The position numbers and the translations under genes are program-made. A stretch of 64,000 bases of DNA from the NCBI GenBank assembly GCA_036250195.1, contig JAVHZZ010000003.1, positions 42,629,835 through 42,693,834 of the forward strand. The letters are read 5' to 3'. The notes under the pieces are model-generated. The model was not told the DNA's origin and searched no databases. It worked only from the letters and a program-made list of their open reading frames with translations. The stretch comes from Mixophyes australis (taxonomy: Eukaryota; Chordata; Amphibia; Anura; Limnodynastidae). Below, piece by piece: positions 11,991 to 25,452 of the stretch; position 1 is the stretch's first letter, and the number at the start of each line of letters is the position of its first letter.

Positions 11991-13676
11991 GACAAACAGA
12001 TGGACGGATAGTCAGCATTGAAGTGTGCTGCAGCCTTTTCTACTACACACACTTGACTGTTTCCCATGCGGAGTGACATGCTCTGTTCTTTATAAATGAG
12101 GGCCAGGTGTAAGTGTGTATTATCAGTACAGAACAGTCACAGACTTCTGTGTTAGTCGCTTTCCTCATCTCGTCCTCTGACAGACAGTAACAGACCCTGT
12201 ACCTGCACCCTGACAGATACTGGTTCTGTCTGACCTACAGATAAGCAGCAGAAGGGACCTATCCCCGAGGTGCACTGCTGTAATACATTGGTGCTGTCTT
12301 ATATTGTTGTGAGAATGACATAACGCAAATGCTCCAGCCCTGAGAATAGGACCAGGATCCAGTTACGGATCAAGTTACTGGAGTAAGAGGGAATCAAATT
12401 GGTTCAAGTGGACTTAGTGGCTTGGGACTATCTCAGAGCTCAGGGGACTGAAGATAATTCCAAACATTTCGTTCCTAATTACGTCCCGTACGCATCAAAC
12501 TAATATTTCAAAGTGAAATACAGAAAGTGTATCAGTTGCAGATGTGAAATACGAAATCTAATGTGTCATGTAATATCTATGGCTTCTTTCAACGTCTGTG
12601 TACAGAGGACCATAAATCACATACAGCTGTGAGTTCTCTAAATCCATCTAAAATAGTTTTATTCTGATTAAATCATTAATATGCATCTTGCATGCATACA
12701 CCATATCCACATCCATACATCAGCACGCACTTCTCAGCTTGCAGTCTTTTGCAGTAAAATGACACTTTTACTTTTTAAAAATAGGAAGTCTGAAATTCTG
12801 TTAAACCGAAATAAAAAAAAACTGAGACACAAAACAATATAACCTGGTCTGAGAATGTTCATGTTTTAAGTCTAGGGGAAATAAACTGTTTTTATTTTCT
12901 TTATGCAAAGAGATCATATTGAAGAAAATATATCGAAACTACAAGTCTAACATGCACTGACAGACAAGATCAATAATGATCTGGGGATACCAAAATCGCC
13001 CCCTTAGCATTCATAACAGGCACAGTAATAATTGTATTTTAATGTAGCAGGTGAAACGTTTTAATCAGATGGGAAAGTGTGAAGTGTCTAAAACAAACAC
13101 CAAAGAAAACAAACATTTAGCACTTTTGATTTTGCATGATCTACATAAGTAATCATCGGTGTTTTAGATATATGTCCAAACGGTATTATAGTAGTGATGT
13201 CATAACGCACTTGCAACACCTAACAATGTTCTACAATCAACATATATATATTATACTGACCATATGTTAATATAAAAAGGTTCTATTAAATCCAACTTGG
13301 AATGAAACACGAAATATTTGGGCTATTTTTAATTAATAGGCACTGCATAATTTTGGATATATGTTAAAGGTTACTTGTTCTGCATAATATTAAGTGCAAA
13401 GAAATCAATGTATATCTCCATATTCCATTTGTTTTGTATTTCAACAAATTGGTGTCTCTGAGTAGATGGCAAGAGAAAAAAGTACTTACTGCACACAAGA
13501 ATAGTATGTTTAGATCTCCCCCTGCTTGCTTAGATTTTGTTTCTATCTATAACTTAAATACAATTACAAAGTTTACGTAACATGTTCGTACAAGCTATCA
13601 TCTGAGAAGCATTATTCCAATCCCAGGGTGTGCATAGCACTTTGCAATATTGTGCATGGCAAACTTAAGCAACCGA
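11991..13676. other. osr1 upstream flank, no gene
   Basis: Non-coding DNA upstream of the proposed osr1 promoter. It looks mostly single-copy and may contain regulatory sequence, but I can name no specific element. Confidence 0.4.
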
Positions 13677-13679
13677 TTG

Positions 13680-13768
13680 CTGTCTGTCTGCCGTGGAACT
13701 ACAAGTCTCAGCACTGAGGGTTATAGTTCCACAGCAACCGGAGAGAACCACAGGTTGCCAACATCTGT
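13680..13768. mobile_element. Short foldback repeat (ACTACAAGT family)
   Basis: TGGAACTACAAGTCTCAGCA and, facing it, TATAGTTCCACAGCA form a short hairpin followed by AGAACCACAGGTTGCC. Related copies lie at about 17685, 18905 and 20395, so four copies cluster around osr1. The family is non-autonomous and unassigned. Confidence 0.6.
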
Positions 13769-13854
13769 ATGGGATAAGCAGGAGAGACAGAACATGTAAT
13801 AGTTCTCTGATATAAACTCCCCCTTTTAGCAAGGGGCTGGCTGAGGCTGGCTCT

Positions 13855-13910
13855 TGCGCACGCGTGGTGGCCGCTTAAAATAAGGAGGCGGCTGGTAGAT
13901 AAAGTTCAGT
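13855..13910 (+). promoter_or_regulatory. osr1: Putative osr1 core promoter
   Basis: A locally GC-rich stretch (GCGCACGCGTGGTGGCCGC) is followed by the TATA-like block CTTAAAATAAGG at 13874-13885. This lies about 275 bases upstream of a good splice donor whose exon can join the osr1 coding exon. Transcription would then start near 13905-13915. This is inference from composition and spacing only. Confidence 0.45.
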
Positions 13911-14160
13911 TGAGTTTTAGAAAGTCTTGTCCGGAGTCACAGAGCTGCAGGCTCTTGGAGAATGAGTCTGTGGGTCACTTGAAAAGCCTGGATCTTGAGC
14001 TAAGAGCCCGGCCACCAGCAGAACAGCAGGGATAGAGCATGACAGCTGTGTTCTCCCTGCTTCTGGCTACTAAACACTTTACAGGGAACTCCGTTTGTCC
14101 TTTCCCCATCTATAACACTTCAACAAGCCCTAGCATCGAGGAACCTGATACCTGATTTAG
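13908..14160 (+). other. osr1: osr1 exon 1 (5' UTR), proposed
   Basis: The 3' end is set by the donor TTTAG|GTAAAGT at 14160/14161, a strong match to the consensus. Joining it to the acceptor before 17951 gives a leader in which the frame of the main ORF meets TGA at 14153-14155, so translation cannot extend upstream of the exon 2 ATG. Vertebrate Osr1 genes are known to have a non-coding first exon with the start in exon 2, as proposed here. Two upstream AUGs are present: 13962-13982 (6 codons) and 14039-14155 (38 codons). The 5' end is a guess from the TATA-like element. Confidence 0.5.
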
Positions 14161-14583
14161 GTAAAGTTACTCTCATCCACAAACCACTTTCTTCACTCTT
14201 GTGCACAACATTGAGAAACTCTTTGGCTTACATGATAGGTCTGTGGGATGTTTCCCTTCTTGGATGGGGTAGGTGGGCTAGTGTATAGATTCCAGGATTT
14301 TTCTGTGAGGGATGTTGCATTATAAACTTTCAAGTTAATGTATTTATAGATTATGAAGTGATCTGAGATTCCAGAGATCTAACCCATGTTTACCTTGCTT
14401 TGTGTGGCATGTCATTTACTTTTGTGTTATTTTGCATTTCTGGGTGTGTTTGATGGAGAAGTATATAGGATTTAAATGTCACTGAATTTGGACAGCTGCT
14501 TTATATAGGGTAAAAGTTTCGCAAAAGTGCGTTTAAAGTTGACAAGTGCTGTCATCTCTTTAGAGCCACACACGTATCATGCA

Positions 14584-14586
<3 letters not shown>

Positions 14587-14634
<48 letters not shown>
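14587..14634. repeat. TA microsatellite in intron 1
   Basis: A pure AT dinucleotide run of about 48 bases. Confidence 0.95.
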
Positions 14635-14636
<2 letters not shown>

Positions 14637-17391
14637 CTGTGTCTGTGCTAATTAGAGCATCAGGAGTTGATCTAACCTTTGCTATACTGCTGTATTAAAA
14701 TGATGGTGTTTTATTCTGCTTAATATTTCAGAGAACCCTAAATGGCACCCTCAAACTTTATAAACAGGTGCATGTGGCGTTTTGTTTTTAGAAAAGATGA
14801 TGTTATGGGTAAAGAGACGTGGCAATGTGTAGCAAGTAAAGTGAATATATGAGTTAATAAAACGTTTTCTTACAATAGGGAACATATATTGACTTTGCCT
14901 TCCATAATTTAACATTTAAAAGCATCTCGTGACCTGACATAAGGTGATAATATTATAAGAAAATTAAAATGTTGTTCTTCATTCTGATATGGATGCAGAA
15001 ACTTAACCTCGAGATGTCAGAGTTTAAAAAGCTATTGGTCTGTTTAGTAAAATGGGGCATGAGATGAACACTTATTTTTATTATACTGGTAAACTACGTC
15101 TCTTGTGAAAGAGTTGTTTTATCCCAGCAACTAAAGAGAGATGTGGTATATTGAATATATAATTTTGAATTCAGCATGCACTACAGATGTAATACGCTGA
15201 ATGGACCAACAGGTACTTATATCCTTTGACTTAACGTGAGCTGTGGGATTTAACTGCATTTCCTTTGAGTAACAATTTATCTGATAGATAAGCAGTATAC
15301 AAACCCTACATCTATTGTTGATAATGTATTGACAATGTATCTTTGGGTCAAACATTCTGTATTATTACTGAATACTAAAGTTGTCTGTGTATGCATTATA
15401 GATGTACATGTATATATTGAATACATGCATTCATGACTTAATATTTTTTGTGTCATGTAATTTAATCCCTCTCATTAATTTATTGACTATTTATTCAGGA
15501 TTACAAATATTGTTTAAAATTTTATATATTGATTATGCTTCTCTTGAATTTCTGCTTTGAAGTTCTAGAGGTCTAATACTTAAATAACTTAAAAAGCAAT
15601 ACAAAAAAGAATTCCACTAGGAATAGGTAAACTATGAAAAGTTTGTTTTTAATGTGCATGGTGAATGTATATGATTTTTCAAATATCTTGCATAACTTGC
15701 TTTACACTACTGCTGATTAAGTGGTTAAAATCATTGCAACCCCTGTGATAGTCAATTTGAATTGACCGCATAATCAAACTGAATTGCACTATACAAGATT
15801 ACAGCCCAAGCAATTAGCCCTGTGATTGATTGTCTTTCAAAGGGAGACTTCTCTTTCTTTCTACAAACTTTGCGATAAAGCAAAAAAAAACCTCATATTC
15901 TCTGCTAAAAAAAAAATGCAATAACTTTATCTCCTACATAGTTTCACACAATGGCAAGTGAGCATTTATATTAGCAGGCTTACGAAACCTTATAAAGGGT
16001 CTGAGGACAGATGTACTCTTTCAAGTTTATGATCCCATTTTCTAGGGTAAATTTATCTTGGCAGGGCTAGTTTTGTTTCAGCCTTGTGTCAGTACTTAAG
16101 TGGCCTGCTCTCAATTACTCAGCAACCAAGTCTTCTGTTTAAAACTTGTACTTTTTATTGCTGAAGGTTACAGATAACTCACCCAGAAACTTTTTGAAGG
16201 TAGAGATACATCTGTTTACATGACCCAAAATTGAAGGTTGAGGCGATACGATGCAAGGATACTGGGACGTATTCAAAGAGCTCTGATTTGTATCCCATCT
16301 CCCAAAAAACAAACAAACAGTAGTGACACCTCCACAGTATGTTTATGTATATCACGGTTTTAAGAGGTCCATCAATATTTAAGTCAATTATTTTTTGACC
16401 GTTTAATTTGTTACCCATAGAAGTGTAAATTTGGATATTTGCTTTACTTCAACATAGAATTTACGTCATCTATAAACCAGACTACAATCCATAAAACAAA
16501 TGTTTAATTGTACAATAATTGAAAATGTGCATCTGTGCAGTCTACAAATAGCACGTAATTATTTACAAATAATGAAATTAACACTACAAATTGTAGATGG
16601 CATCAATTTTTAAATAAAGAGCCAGGATACGGATTACTATGGCGATTTGTAACATAGGTTCTACTTAGGTAAAATGGATCTCTGACAATAGAACACACGT
16701 ATGAATTTAAAATAATCTTTTTTTGTGTCTGTATATTTTTCATACCGCTTTATTAATGACTTTCAAAGCCCCTTATATTGTTAACTTGTATTTAAGACAT
16801 ATAATAGGAACGATATTTTTCAAATGTGTGCACGGATTACCGTGGAACAGTGTCGAGAAGGGATTCCATTAGGCACGATATATTGCGAGATATTTAGATG
16901 TGTTAGTGAATCAGTCAAACACACTGTAGCAATCAATCATTTCAAATTTGCGTGTTTCGAATTGCTGGATGAAATACTGGTGCTCGTTTTAAATGTAATC
17001 ACGGGTATATTAAATTAACCCTAAATTGGCCACCAAGAACTGATTTTAAAGCGTTATACTCTGGACCCTGAAAGGTCTTAGTGGGAACATAATTGACTAA
17101 TAATTACTGTCTCTCAGCTAAGACGAATCGGGAGAGCGCTTATTTACTTTTATACATAAATATATTGCAATTATTTTATGGTGATTTTTTAAAGTATCAG
17201 AAATTCTCTATATGTCCGCAATGGACATGGTAGTAGGACTCTGTAAACATGCTTGTCTCCTCATCCTAGGTTCCACCAAGAGGACACAGAGGTCCTTAGT
17301 GACCCTTGGGATAGTTCAGCAGATATTTAATATCCTGATAAGACATTTCTTATACTATCTAGTAGTTTCTCGAGCAATGACAACGCATCAG

Positions 17392-17395
<4 letters not shown>

Positions 17396-17470
<75 letters not shown>
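17396..17470. repeat. TA microsatellite in intron 1
   Basis: A pure TA run of about 75 bases, the longest in the window. Confidence 0.95.
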
Positions 17471-17473
<3 letters not shown>

Positions 17474-17684
17474 AATTAAAAACATTGTGTCCATCGAGTA
17501 GGACTAAATAATTGAAACCATGATTTGAATGCACCCAGAATCCAGAATCTACAGGGTTTGCACCTGTTTCAAGCAATTGTAACAAGAATGTACTATGAAA
17601 AAAAAAAGTCTCCTTCAATTTAAATTAAGCAATTTCCACAAATATAGATGCATATTTTAAAGTCGGCTTTTACAACTTGTGCTT

Positions 17685-17765
17685 TGTAGCAGTTGTGAAA
17701 CTACATTGCTAGCTGCCAGCGCAGGCTGGAACTTGTAGTTCCACAACAGCTGAAACTAATATTTC
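17685..17765. mobile_element. Short foldback repeat (ACTACAAGT family)
   Basis: TGTGAAACTACATTGCTAGC and CTGGAACTTGTAGTTCCACA face each other. It is the same family as 13680-13768 and lies inside proposed intron 1. Confidence 0.6.
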
Positions 17766-17996
17766 CCATGTCTGGAGTATTACACACCTAGTGGAAATCA
17801 GTTTTTCCTAAACCTAATAATTATGTGCCCCTCTCTCTCTGTTTGTCTTATAATAAATTATTAGCTAGTATAATCATATCTATAATGTACGCCTCGTGTA
17901 TTTAGCACACCAGAGTCTTTATAAAATATGTCATTTCTTTTTTTCACCAGCCGTCCACCTGGAATCCGTCCTATATCAGTCCCATCCGTGCCAACA

Positions 17997-18640
17997 ATGG
18001 CCAGCAAAACGCTGCCAGCTCCGGTGCCCATTCACCCATCTTTACAGCTTACCAACTATTCCTTCCTACAAGCGTTCAATGGTCTGCCAGTGCCCGCCGA
18101 TCATATCCCCAACTTGTATGGGTTCAGTGCCCTGCACGCAGTGCATCTTCACCAGTGGACTTTGGGATACCCAACATTACACTTGCCCAGGTCTTCCTTC
18201 TCCAAAGTGCCAGGAGCTTCTAGTTTGATAGACACCAGATTCCAGATCCCCGGGTTTCCCCTCTTTCCTCACGTTATTCACCCCAAACACGATTCTACAA
18301 ATTACCCCACTAAGTCCAAACCCAGGTTTGACTTTGCCAACCTTGCAGTAGCTGCCACACAGGAGGACCCTTGTAAATTGAGTCAGTTGGACGGACAGGG
18401 CTCTCCGGCAACTATGGGTACCCTCCTCGACGTCACCAAGCTCACCCCTGAGAAGAAACCCACGCGTGGGAGGTTACCTTCCAAAACCAAGAAAGAATTC
18501 GTGTGCAAATTCTGTGGGAGACATTTCACCAAATCCTATAACCTTTTAATCCACGAAAGAACCCACACGGATGAAAGACCCTACACCTGTGATATTTGCC
18601 ATAAGGCTTTCAGAAGACAGGACCATCTGAGAGACCACAG
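17997..18640 (+). CDS. osr1: Osr1 transcription factor, coding part of exon 2
   Basis: Encodes residues 1 to 214 and two bases of codon 215 of odd-skipped related 1, a nuclear C2H2 zinc-finger factor. In vertebrates Osr1 acts in intermediate mesoderm, kidney, heart and limb development. The protein starts [20 protein letters not shown], the typical Osr1 N-terminus, then a conserved [20 protein letters not shown] block and an [17 protein letters not shown] linker. Finger 1 covers residues 168-190 (C-x2-C ... H-x3-H), joined by TDERP to finger 2 (196-218), which the exon junction interrupts. The ATG has an excellent context (A at -3, G at +4). The longer frame from 17928 begins inside the intron pyrimidine tract, so that ATG is rejected. 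The acceptor is at 17949-17950; the donor CAG|GTAACA is at 18640/18641. Three fingers and the N-terminus favour Osr1 over Osr2. Confidence 0.96.
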
Positions 18641-19218
<578 letters not shown>

Positions 19219-19985
19219 ACTCTATGCATAAAAAAAGAACTAGGGCAGAAAACTATTTGAGTCTACAGTTATTACATGCAAAAAAAAAACGCAAATGGGG
19301 ACTTGAGCTGCAGAACACTTCCCCGTTCCTTGGAACTTGGATAGAACTTGCTTTGCTTGGAATTTAATTTAATCCAGAGACCAGAGAGAACAAAGTGATG
19401 TGATGGCACTCACAGACTGTATGCCAAGAGGTGGTGCTGTCACCATGCTTTTCAAAGCTGCTCACATACAGAATTGGCCTGCATAGAACAGTGGTAGGGA
19501 AAATTACTAAATAAATTAAAATTAATTCCGTGGAACAGATCGAAATTTTACTCCTTCCCTTCTGGTTCCTGCAGCAATAGAAGTAATTCCCAAATTTTAA
19601 ATAAGGCCCAGTGTGTTAAAGCTCTCAGAAACACTGACCAGACAAAACGTCGAGGACAGACAGTGAATGCATGGCTGGTATCACCCCCTTTTGTTTATTG
19701 TTGAATCTCTTTTTTGGAAAAAAAAACAAACCCCTAAACCTTAAGGTTTTTATTTTCTGGATGCAAAGAATAGATTTTTGGGCTTAGTCTAGTAAAGCTG
19801 CTTTGCTGTAGCATGCATGGACCGGATTGGAGAAATACATTTTCACATATTTTACTTTATTAGTTGTTTTTTGTAAACCGGTTTTTTTCCAGCAAGGGAG
19901 TCTTAACAGTGACGTCAGCGGCTAATTTAATACAGGGCGACAGACGCATTATTGTGTCGCACTTAGGTCAATAAATAAATTGATA
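19219..19985 (+). other. osr1: osr1 3' UTR, estimated
   Basis: Sequence after the stop, without repeats. Candidate polyadenylation signals AATAAA occur at 19510-19515 and twice in 19970-19979. Which one is used cannot be decided by eye, and the UTR could extend further. Confidence 0.4.
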
Positions 19986-20394
19986 AGTAAATAAATCGCC
20001 TTTGAATCCACAAAGGGCACATTTCGGTGGATACACATCCCAGTCTGCTGGCCTGAAGTAGGACTCGGCTTTACTAGCAGATATTATTAGGTTGCAAAAA
20101 GTGTGAAAAACAAATAATATGAGCACCGACAAACGGTTCCTTTTCACACAGTCAGAGGTGCAAGAAATCAGCCTACCCCCCTCTGCTATTGTTACCGATC
20201 CGTATTTGTATCAGCTGCAATTCGCACAAGTAAATGTTGATTAGATAGTCTTTGATTTTAGCCAGCTGTCCACATCAGAGGTGTTTATTTGGCATAGGAG
20301 AAATTAGACATTCAGGAGAGACACATTTTGTCATCTGACAATACCACATTTGACTTACAGGGACTGGAAGACTACATAACGTGACTTTCATTTG

Positions 20395-20560
20395 CTAAAG
20401 AACTACAAGTTTCAGCATGACAAGAACTCAAGAGTGTATCCACTAGTCACCGTATGCCTTGACCTGTAGTGCTGTCGGGACGTCTGAGACTAGTAGCTAC
20501 ACAACACTGGGCTGATAGGACATGCTGCAACTTGTAGTTCTATAGGCTGCACACCTATAA
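20395..20560. mobile_element. Short foldback repeat (ACTACAAGT family)
   Basis: AACTACAAGTTTCAGCATGA and TGCAACTTGTAGTTCTATAG flank a diverged centre, followed by remnants resembling the other three copies near osr1. Confidence 0.45.
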
Positions 20561-21789
20561 CCTTTGCATAGTAATCAGTACTGCTATCCAGATGAAATCA
20601 TAAGTATACGAATACTATACTACTAATCATGTTCTCTTAGGTTGGATCCCACGGCTAAAGAACATATCACGCTTGAGAATTGCAATAATCTTAAATTGAT
20701 GTAATAACTTTAATACCTGTAGCCTATCATAGACTGATTTATAGCATAGCAGGATCCATATTTTAAATTTACTTGAAGGACGGTATAATTTCCGTATCTG
20801 CATCCAATTATTTTACAGACTGTATAAGTAGTTAATTATACATACACGAACTAAAGACATGTTCAACATTACAAATCCCTGTATAGAATGTTTACAACGT
20901 TATTATTAAATGGTTCAGGTTATTGATACCCGACTCACACCTCCCCCTTAATATTTCAGACCTAGTTACATGTGTCTGTTTAAATCCTATCTCATGATGT
21001 ATACTATAAACCACTGCCTTAATATTCAATTTTCACTTAAATCGTGTCACATGATCTATAATATAAGCCCGAATATACATTTTTCACAGCTTTTGGGAGA
21101 TTTCTATTACAAGCCACACATGGAAAAAGTCTTCATTATCGAATGACTTATTTTTGCTCATTAAATTCTTGCACCCAAAAAAATGAGAATAATTTTAGCA
21201 CCTTGTATCAAGGTGTACCCTGTACCCATCACCTTGTACCATGTACAGCCTGCTTCAGTCTTACCATTATTATGTCATCTATTGCTCCAAGCCAAGACAC
21301 TTAACACCTCTGTGCACATGATTGATATCACTATCAGGATACATACAGGGTAATAATCATCATGGTTATTAAACAATATCGCTGTAACCCATAGCAACCA
21401 TTGACGTGTTTGGATTTCATTACTATCAACTTGCACTAACTTATCAAAGCTGATCTCTGTTTGGGTCACTACATGCAATAGATTTCATGGACAGAGGAGT
21501 GAATTAAAGGTCATGGAATGGCTTCAGACTCATTAGGACAGCCTCTCATTTTGCAATTAACATTAATTCTCTTCTTCCTATTTATTACCTATGTTCTAAT
21601 TGTATTTCTTTAAATGTTTGACCAGTACTCGAGAAAAAAACACACACGTTTTGTGTCTGTGTGTATTCCCTTTATCCAGCCTTCTCTGTCTGCCCTGAAG
21701 TGTTTATTTGTCTACCAGGAATATATGTAAATAATTAAAAGAAAACAAACGGGGTTGTAGTGTACTTGCTGAGTTCAGTAAACAGTCTT

Positions 21790-22210
21790 TTTTTCCGGTT
21801 AAAGGACTCATCTTTATCTAGCTCATAAATAATAGAGGGGTCCAACATTCAAACACGACCAGCAATTAATCAGAAAGAGGGCAGGCTCGTACAAGATGAC
21901 AATTGCTTATCTGTTAGGATTAGACTTTATTAGGAGTTTTCAAGGGTAACGTCTGATTCACTCTACTTAAGCGTATTGCTGTTTGAAGTACCAGAGGTCA
22001 TAATGACCCCCTCCCCAGCCAACACACTCCTGAAAAAGTATCTTGACAACGGGAATCCTTTTCAGCAAAGTGCTAATGAATTATAATTAACAGTTAATCA
22101 TGTACAAGGGAGTCAAAAGGAAAAATTAACAAAGAATTAACACAAATGAGAATTCAATGCAGATTTGTACCAAGAGTGTTTGTAACAATGCAGGTGGTTT
22201 GTAAATGAGT
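21790..22210. promoter_or_regulatory. Candidate osr1 downstream regulatory element
   Basis: Repeat-free, AT-rich sequence with clustered homeodomain-type motifs (TAATTAACAGTTAATCATG, AGAATTAACAC, GCAATTAATCAG) and GATA-type motifs (TTATCT at about 21815 and 21907). Osr1 genes are known to have distant enhancers, which makes a conserved element plausible. Conservation cannot be judged here. Confidence 0.25.
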
Positions 22211-23338
22211 AAATATTATGTTGTTGTTTTTTTTTATATATATATCTAAATGTAATATTCTTGTATAATGTAAGTTATATGTATATAAATGTGTCTTTTT
22301 CCTTGAATCACAAAGAATGTATTGTTAAATAAAATGTGTGTGTTACTTTTTTTTTTTTTACTCAGCACCTAAAATGTATGTGCCTATGCCACTGTAAATA
22401 GTACTGATGCAATTAAACAGTCAACTACGCTTGAGATTTTGCGATTTTATTATATTAGCAACATTAAAATAATAATAAAAAAAAATGTGATTTATTCTAT
22501 GTTAGGGTGGATTAATTACTGTGCTAATGGGTCAGTGAGATTTACTCTGAAAAGTGCTGAAGTATTTTTAACTTTTCTCTACCTTTTAACATAAATGGTT
22601 TTATTTTATGTATTTAACTGTTAATAGGTGGACTCGAGTATTTCAGCCATAAGAAAATATCCTAATTCACTTTTTTATTTTATTTTATTTAGTTGTCTAG
22701 AAAAGTTTGTACTTTGTTTGACTCACAACAGATCCCTTTAGCCCACCGGTGACCTGTAAACCATTACTATTCTGTTTTTTTACAGCCCTTGGGAGGTTGC
22801 TATTAGAAATTTATTAAGTGCATACTCTCTACACATTTTGTCCATAAAATGTCAATAAAAAAAAGGCAAATAACGGAATTGTTAATCCTCAGACAGTGTG
22901 CCCTGAAACATAATGAGTACTTGCTAATATAATTTAGTGCTCTGTTTAGGTCCTTTGCTCTTATAATAAGTGGTACAGCTGCAGCCCGATGTCCAGGAAC
23001 TCATCACCTTGCTGTTATGTCGCTGTTTCCACATGAAACAAGAGTTTAAAAATAGACAGGTTTCCTATCTGCACAACCTGATGCAGAATTAAAGGGTAAA
23101 ACAGAACATTTACATTTTTTTTTTTGCAGAAGTGTTAAAACAATAAAGGTCTGTGATAATTCCAAATTCCCTAAACTCACAGGAGAGTGGTGGGAAGTGT
23201 CAGAGGTAATGTGAATACATTGTATGTGCAGTGTACTTTATTATCTGTCTTGATTTGCATGGCAAGACTCAATTCATAGGCAGCTTACATTGTACCTGTT
23301 TCCTACACAGTGGAGGCAGCCACTTATGTGGCTGAACT
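22211..23338. other. Intergenic DNA, nothing recognised
   Basis: AT-rich non-coding flank without recognisable repeats or exons. Confidence 0.45.
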
Positions 23339-24048
23339 TTCATCATCATCATTTATTTATATAGCGCCACCAATTCCGCCGAGCTGTACAGAGAGCATCT
23401 GTCACTCACATCACAGCAGCGTTCCATTGGAGCTTAAGCTGGGTACACACTACAGAATTTTCCACCAACTTTTTATGCAGATCGATTTTACATGCAATCG
23501 ATCGCTCGGTCCATGGACTGCATACACACTAGCCTTGTTTAAGACGATAAAGGGAAGAGCGGACGTCCCTTTAGTTGTCGTGAGCAATGATTGCAATTTC
23601 GTCGTGGATCGGTCGGAAGTTTATACACACTACACAACGGAAAGGAGATTGGAACAAAAATATTAAACGGTACGACCAACCAAATGAGGCAACAATCGTC
23701 CATTTGGGCAAACTTTCGACCATCGTGTCACTACACACACTGACCCGACTTTTGAACGAGCGGTCGTATGTCGGCCGGTTGAGCCGATTATTGGATAAAA
23801 ACCCCGTAGTGTGTACCCAGCTTAACAGTCTAAGTTCCCTAACACACACACAGTCTAGTGTTCATTTTGTCAGCAGCCAATTAACTTACCAGTATGTTTT
23901 TTGGAGTGCGAGAGAAAAGCGGAGGAACCGGAAGAAACCTACGCAACACGGGGAGAATATACAAACTCCTCATAGAGAAGGCCATGGTTGGGAATCTAAC
24001 TCATGACCTCAGCACTGTAAGCCAGCAGTGATAACCACTGAGCCACCT
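23339..24048 (-). mobile_element. tRNA-headed SINE, interrupted by a MITE
   Basis: On the minus strand it starts GGTGGCTCAGTGGTTATCAC (pol III A-box-like), followed by a B-box-like GAGTTAGATTC. It continues through a body with GGAGTTTGTATATTCTCCCC-like sequence and ends at a GGCGCTATATAAATAAATG tail with an ATG microsatellite. A 385-bp MITE at 23437-23821 splits it. A full uninterrupted copy is at 51860-52223. Confidence 0.85.
23437..23821. mobile_element. TTA-flanked MITE (GGGTACACACTA family), copy 1
   Basis: The ends AGCTGGGTACACACTACAG and GTAGTGTGTACCCAGC are inverted repeats flanked by TTA on each side (23434-23436, 23822-23824). It sits inside the SINE, so it is younger than the SINE. 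No coding capacity. A 3-bp TTA flank is compatible with PIF/Harbinger; the alternative TTAA reading would suggest piggyBac or Kolobok. Confidence 0.8.
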
Positions 24049-24052
24049 TGAG

Positions 24053-25452
24053 AATGAGGCCTATCCATTCACTAGGAACTAGCCACATCGTGCCCTATTT
24101 TTGTAGAGCTGTTCTGAAAAAAGGTTTAATTTTGTGGAGTGATAATATTGAAAAAAGATAACGAGGAAGAAAGGTTGTATTGTTTTAGGACATTTCAGTA
24201 AAAGCTTCACCATAGAGAAGCCTATGTTACAAGGACCGCTTGCTTCACACGTACCACCACAAACCTCCTTTTGCTATTATCATCTCAGGATAGCGATAGC
24301 AGAAAATAAGAGAAAAAAGGTAAGTATATATATTCTTTCTTTTACACTTAGTGGAGCTGAAAGCCAAATTGCGCACGACAAAGCAATTCACGTCATCACA
24401 TTCTCATCCCCTGCTAGGCTTTGACGCAATTGTGCCAACATGGCCTGCCCTCTGTACAAGAAGAGAGGCGTGATCCCCAAGGACTCTCCCAAATTCAAAG
24501 TATGTTATAAGTTTTAACAGCAAACTGAAATCATAGTTGATAAACCTTCACCTCCTTTTCAGCAGCATCCCAAGGATTTCATGCCTCTTTTCCTTTTCCA
24601 AAGGACCTAGCCAGTGTGTGATGGCTGAGGCAGCTTTTCCAAAAAAACCCTCTAACATAAAGATAGTGTACTGAGGTCTGGAAAATCCATTCTGGCAATG
24701 TGCACGGTTTCAGCCATGCAGCTAGTACTTGTCACGCTGGTAGAGATTTGGAATGAGCGCCTCTATTTCTAAATAGGAATAAATAACACGGAGAGAAGTG
24801 TAGCTTGCATTTTTGGCTCCGGCCTTGTTTTAGTAGAGCTGGTAATATGCCGTGGAGACAGGTTAAATGTTTTTGTGGTCCACTCAATTTAAGGCTAAAA
24901 CAGCTAAGTCGTATCTATTACTGCTTTTGTCTTTCCTTCAGTAAACGTCGACCAGAGTGGTTACATTTTATTAAGATTTTCAGGAGTGTTTTACGGCCGT
25001 AGAGTTGTGTGTGTTATGTTTTTTTTTTTTTTTTTTACTGTAGTTACAAAAGGTTTATTATTGTTTTTAATATAACAGTGCAGCAAAGGCACAGTAATCA
25101 GTTTAACATACAGGACTATCTCCGACAAAGTATAGGCGATGGTTAACAGCGTAAGCAGCTGGGATGCCAAAAACAGTTGCAGCAATTTCAAGCATAATGA
25201 AACTCTCAAGAATAATTAAGGGGAACTCTGCATCGAGATAATTGTATTTGGCCAGGCAGATTTATTTCGTCTTGTTGTCTTTGTATAAGAAAACAGATCA
25301 GCTCAGGTAGTCCTAACATCTGTTTCTATGTAGGAGCAATAAATATAAGCAAAACTAAAAGGGCAAGATAATTCTGTATAGGTGGATTTTTCCCTATGAA
25401 ATAAGATACAAGTAAAAAAGAAAATATACGAAAATTATAAAAATATACACCT
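24053..25452. other. Intergenic DNA, nothing recognised
   Basis: No convincing exons or named repeats. It includes a T-rich run at about 25020-25036. Confidence 0.4.

Larger units (their letters stand above)
14161..17950 (+). other. osr1: osr1 intron 1, proposed
   Basis: It starts with GTAAAGT and ends with a pyrimidine tract TTTCTTTTTTTCACCAG. It contains two TA microsatellites (14587-14634 and 17396-17470) and one short foldback repeat (about 17685-17765). No coding sequence is evident. Its size (3.8 kb) depends on the proposed exon 1. Confidence 0.5.

Noticed and set aside
17928..17996. Upstream ATG extending osr1 by 23 codons
   Set aside because: This ATG lies in the polypyrimidine tract of the splice acceptor; the Osr1 N-terminus and Kozak context fit 17997.
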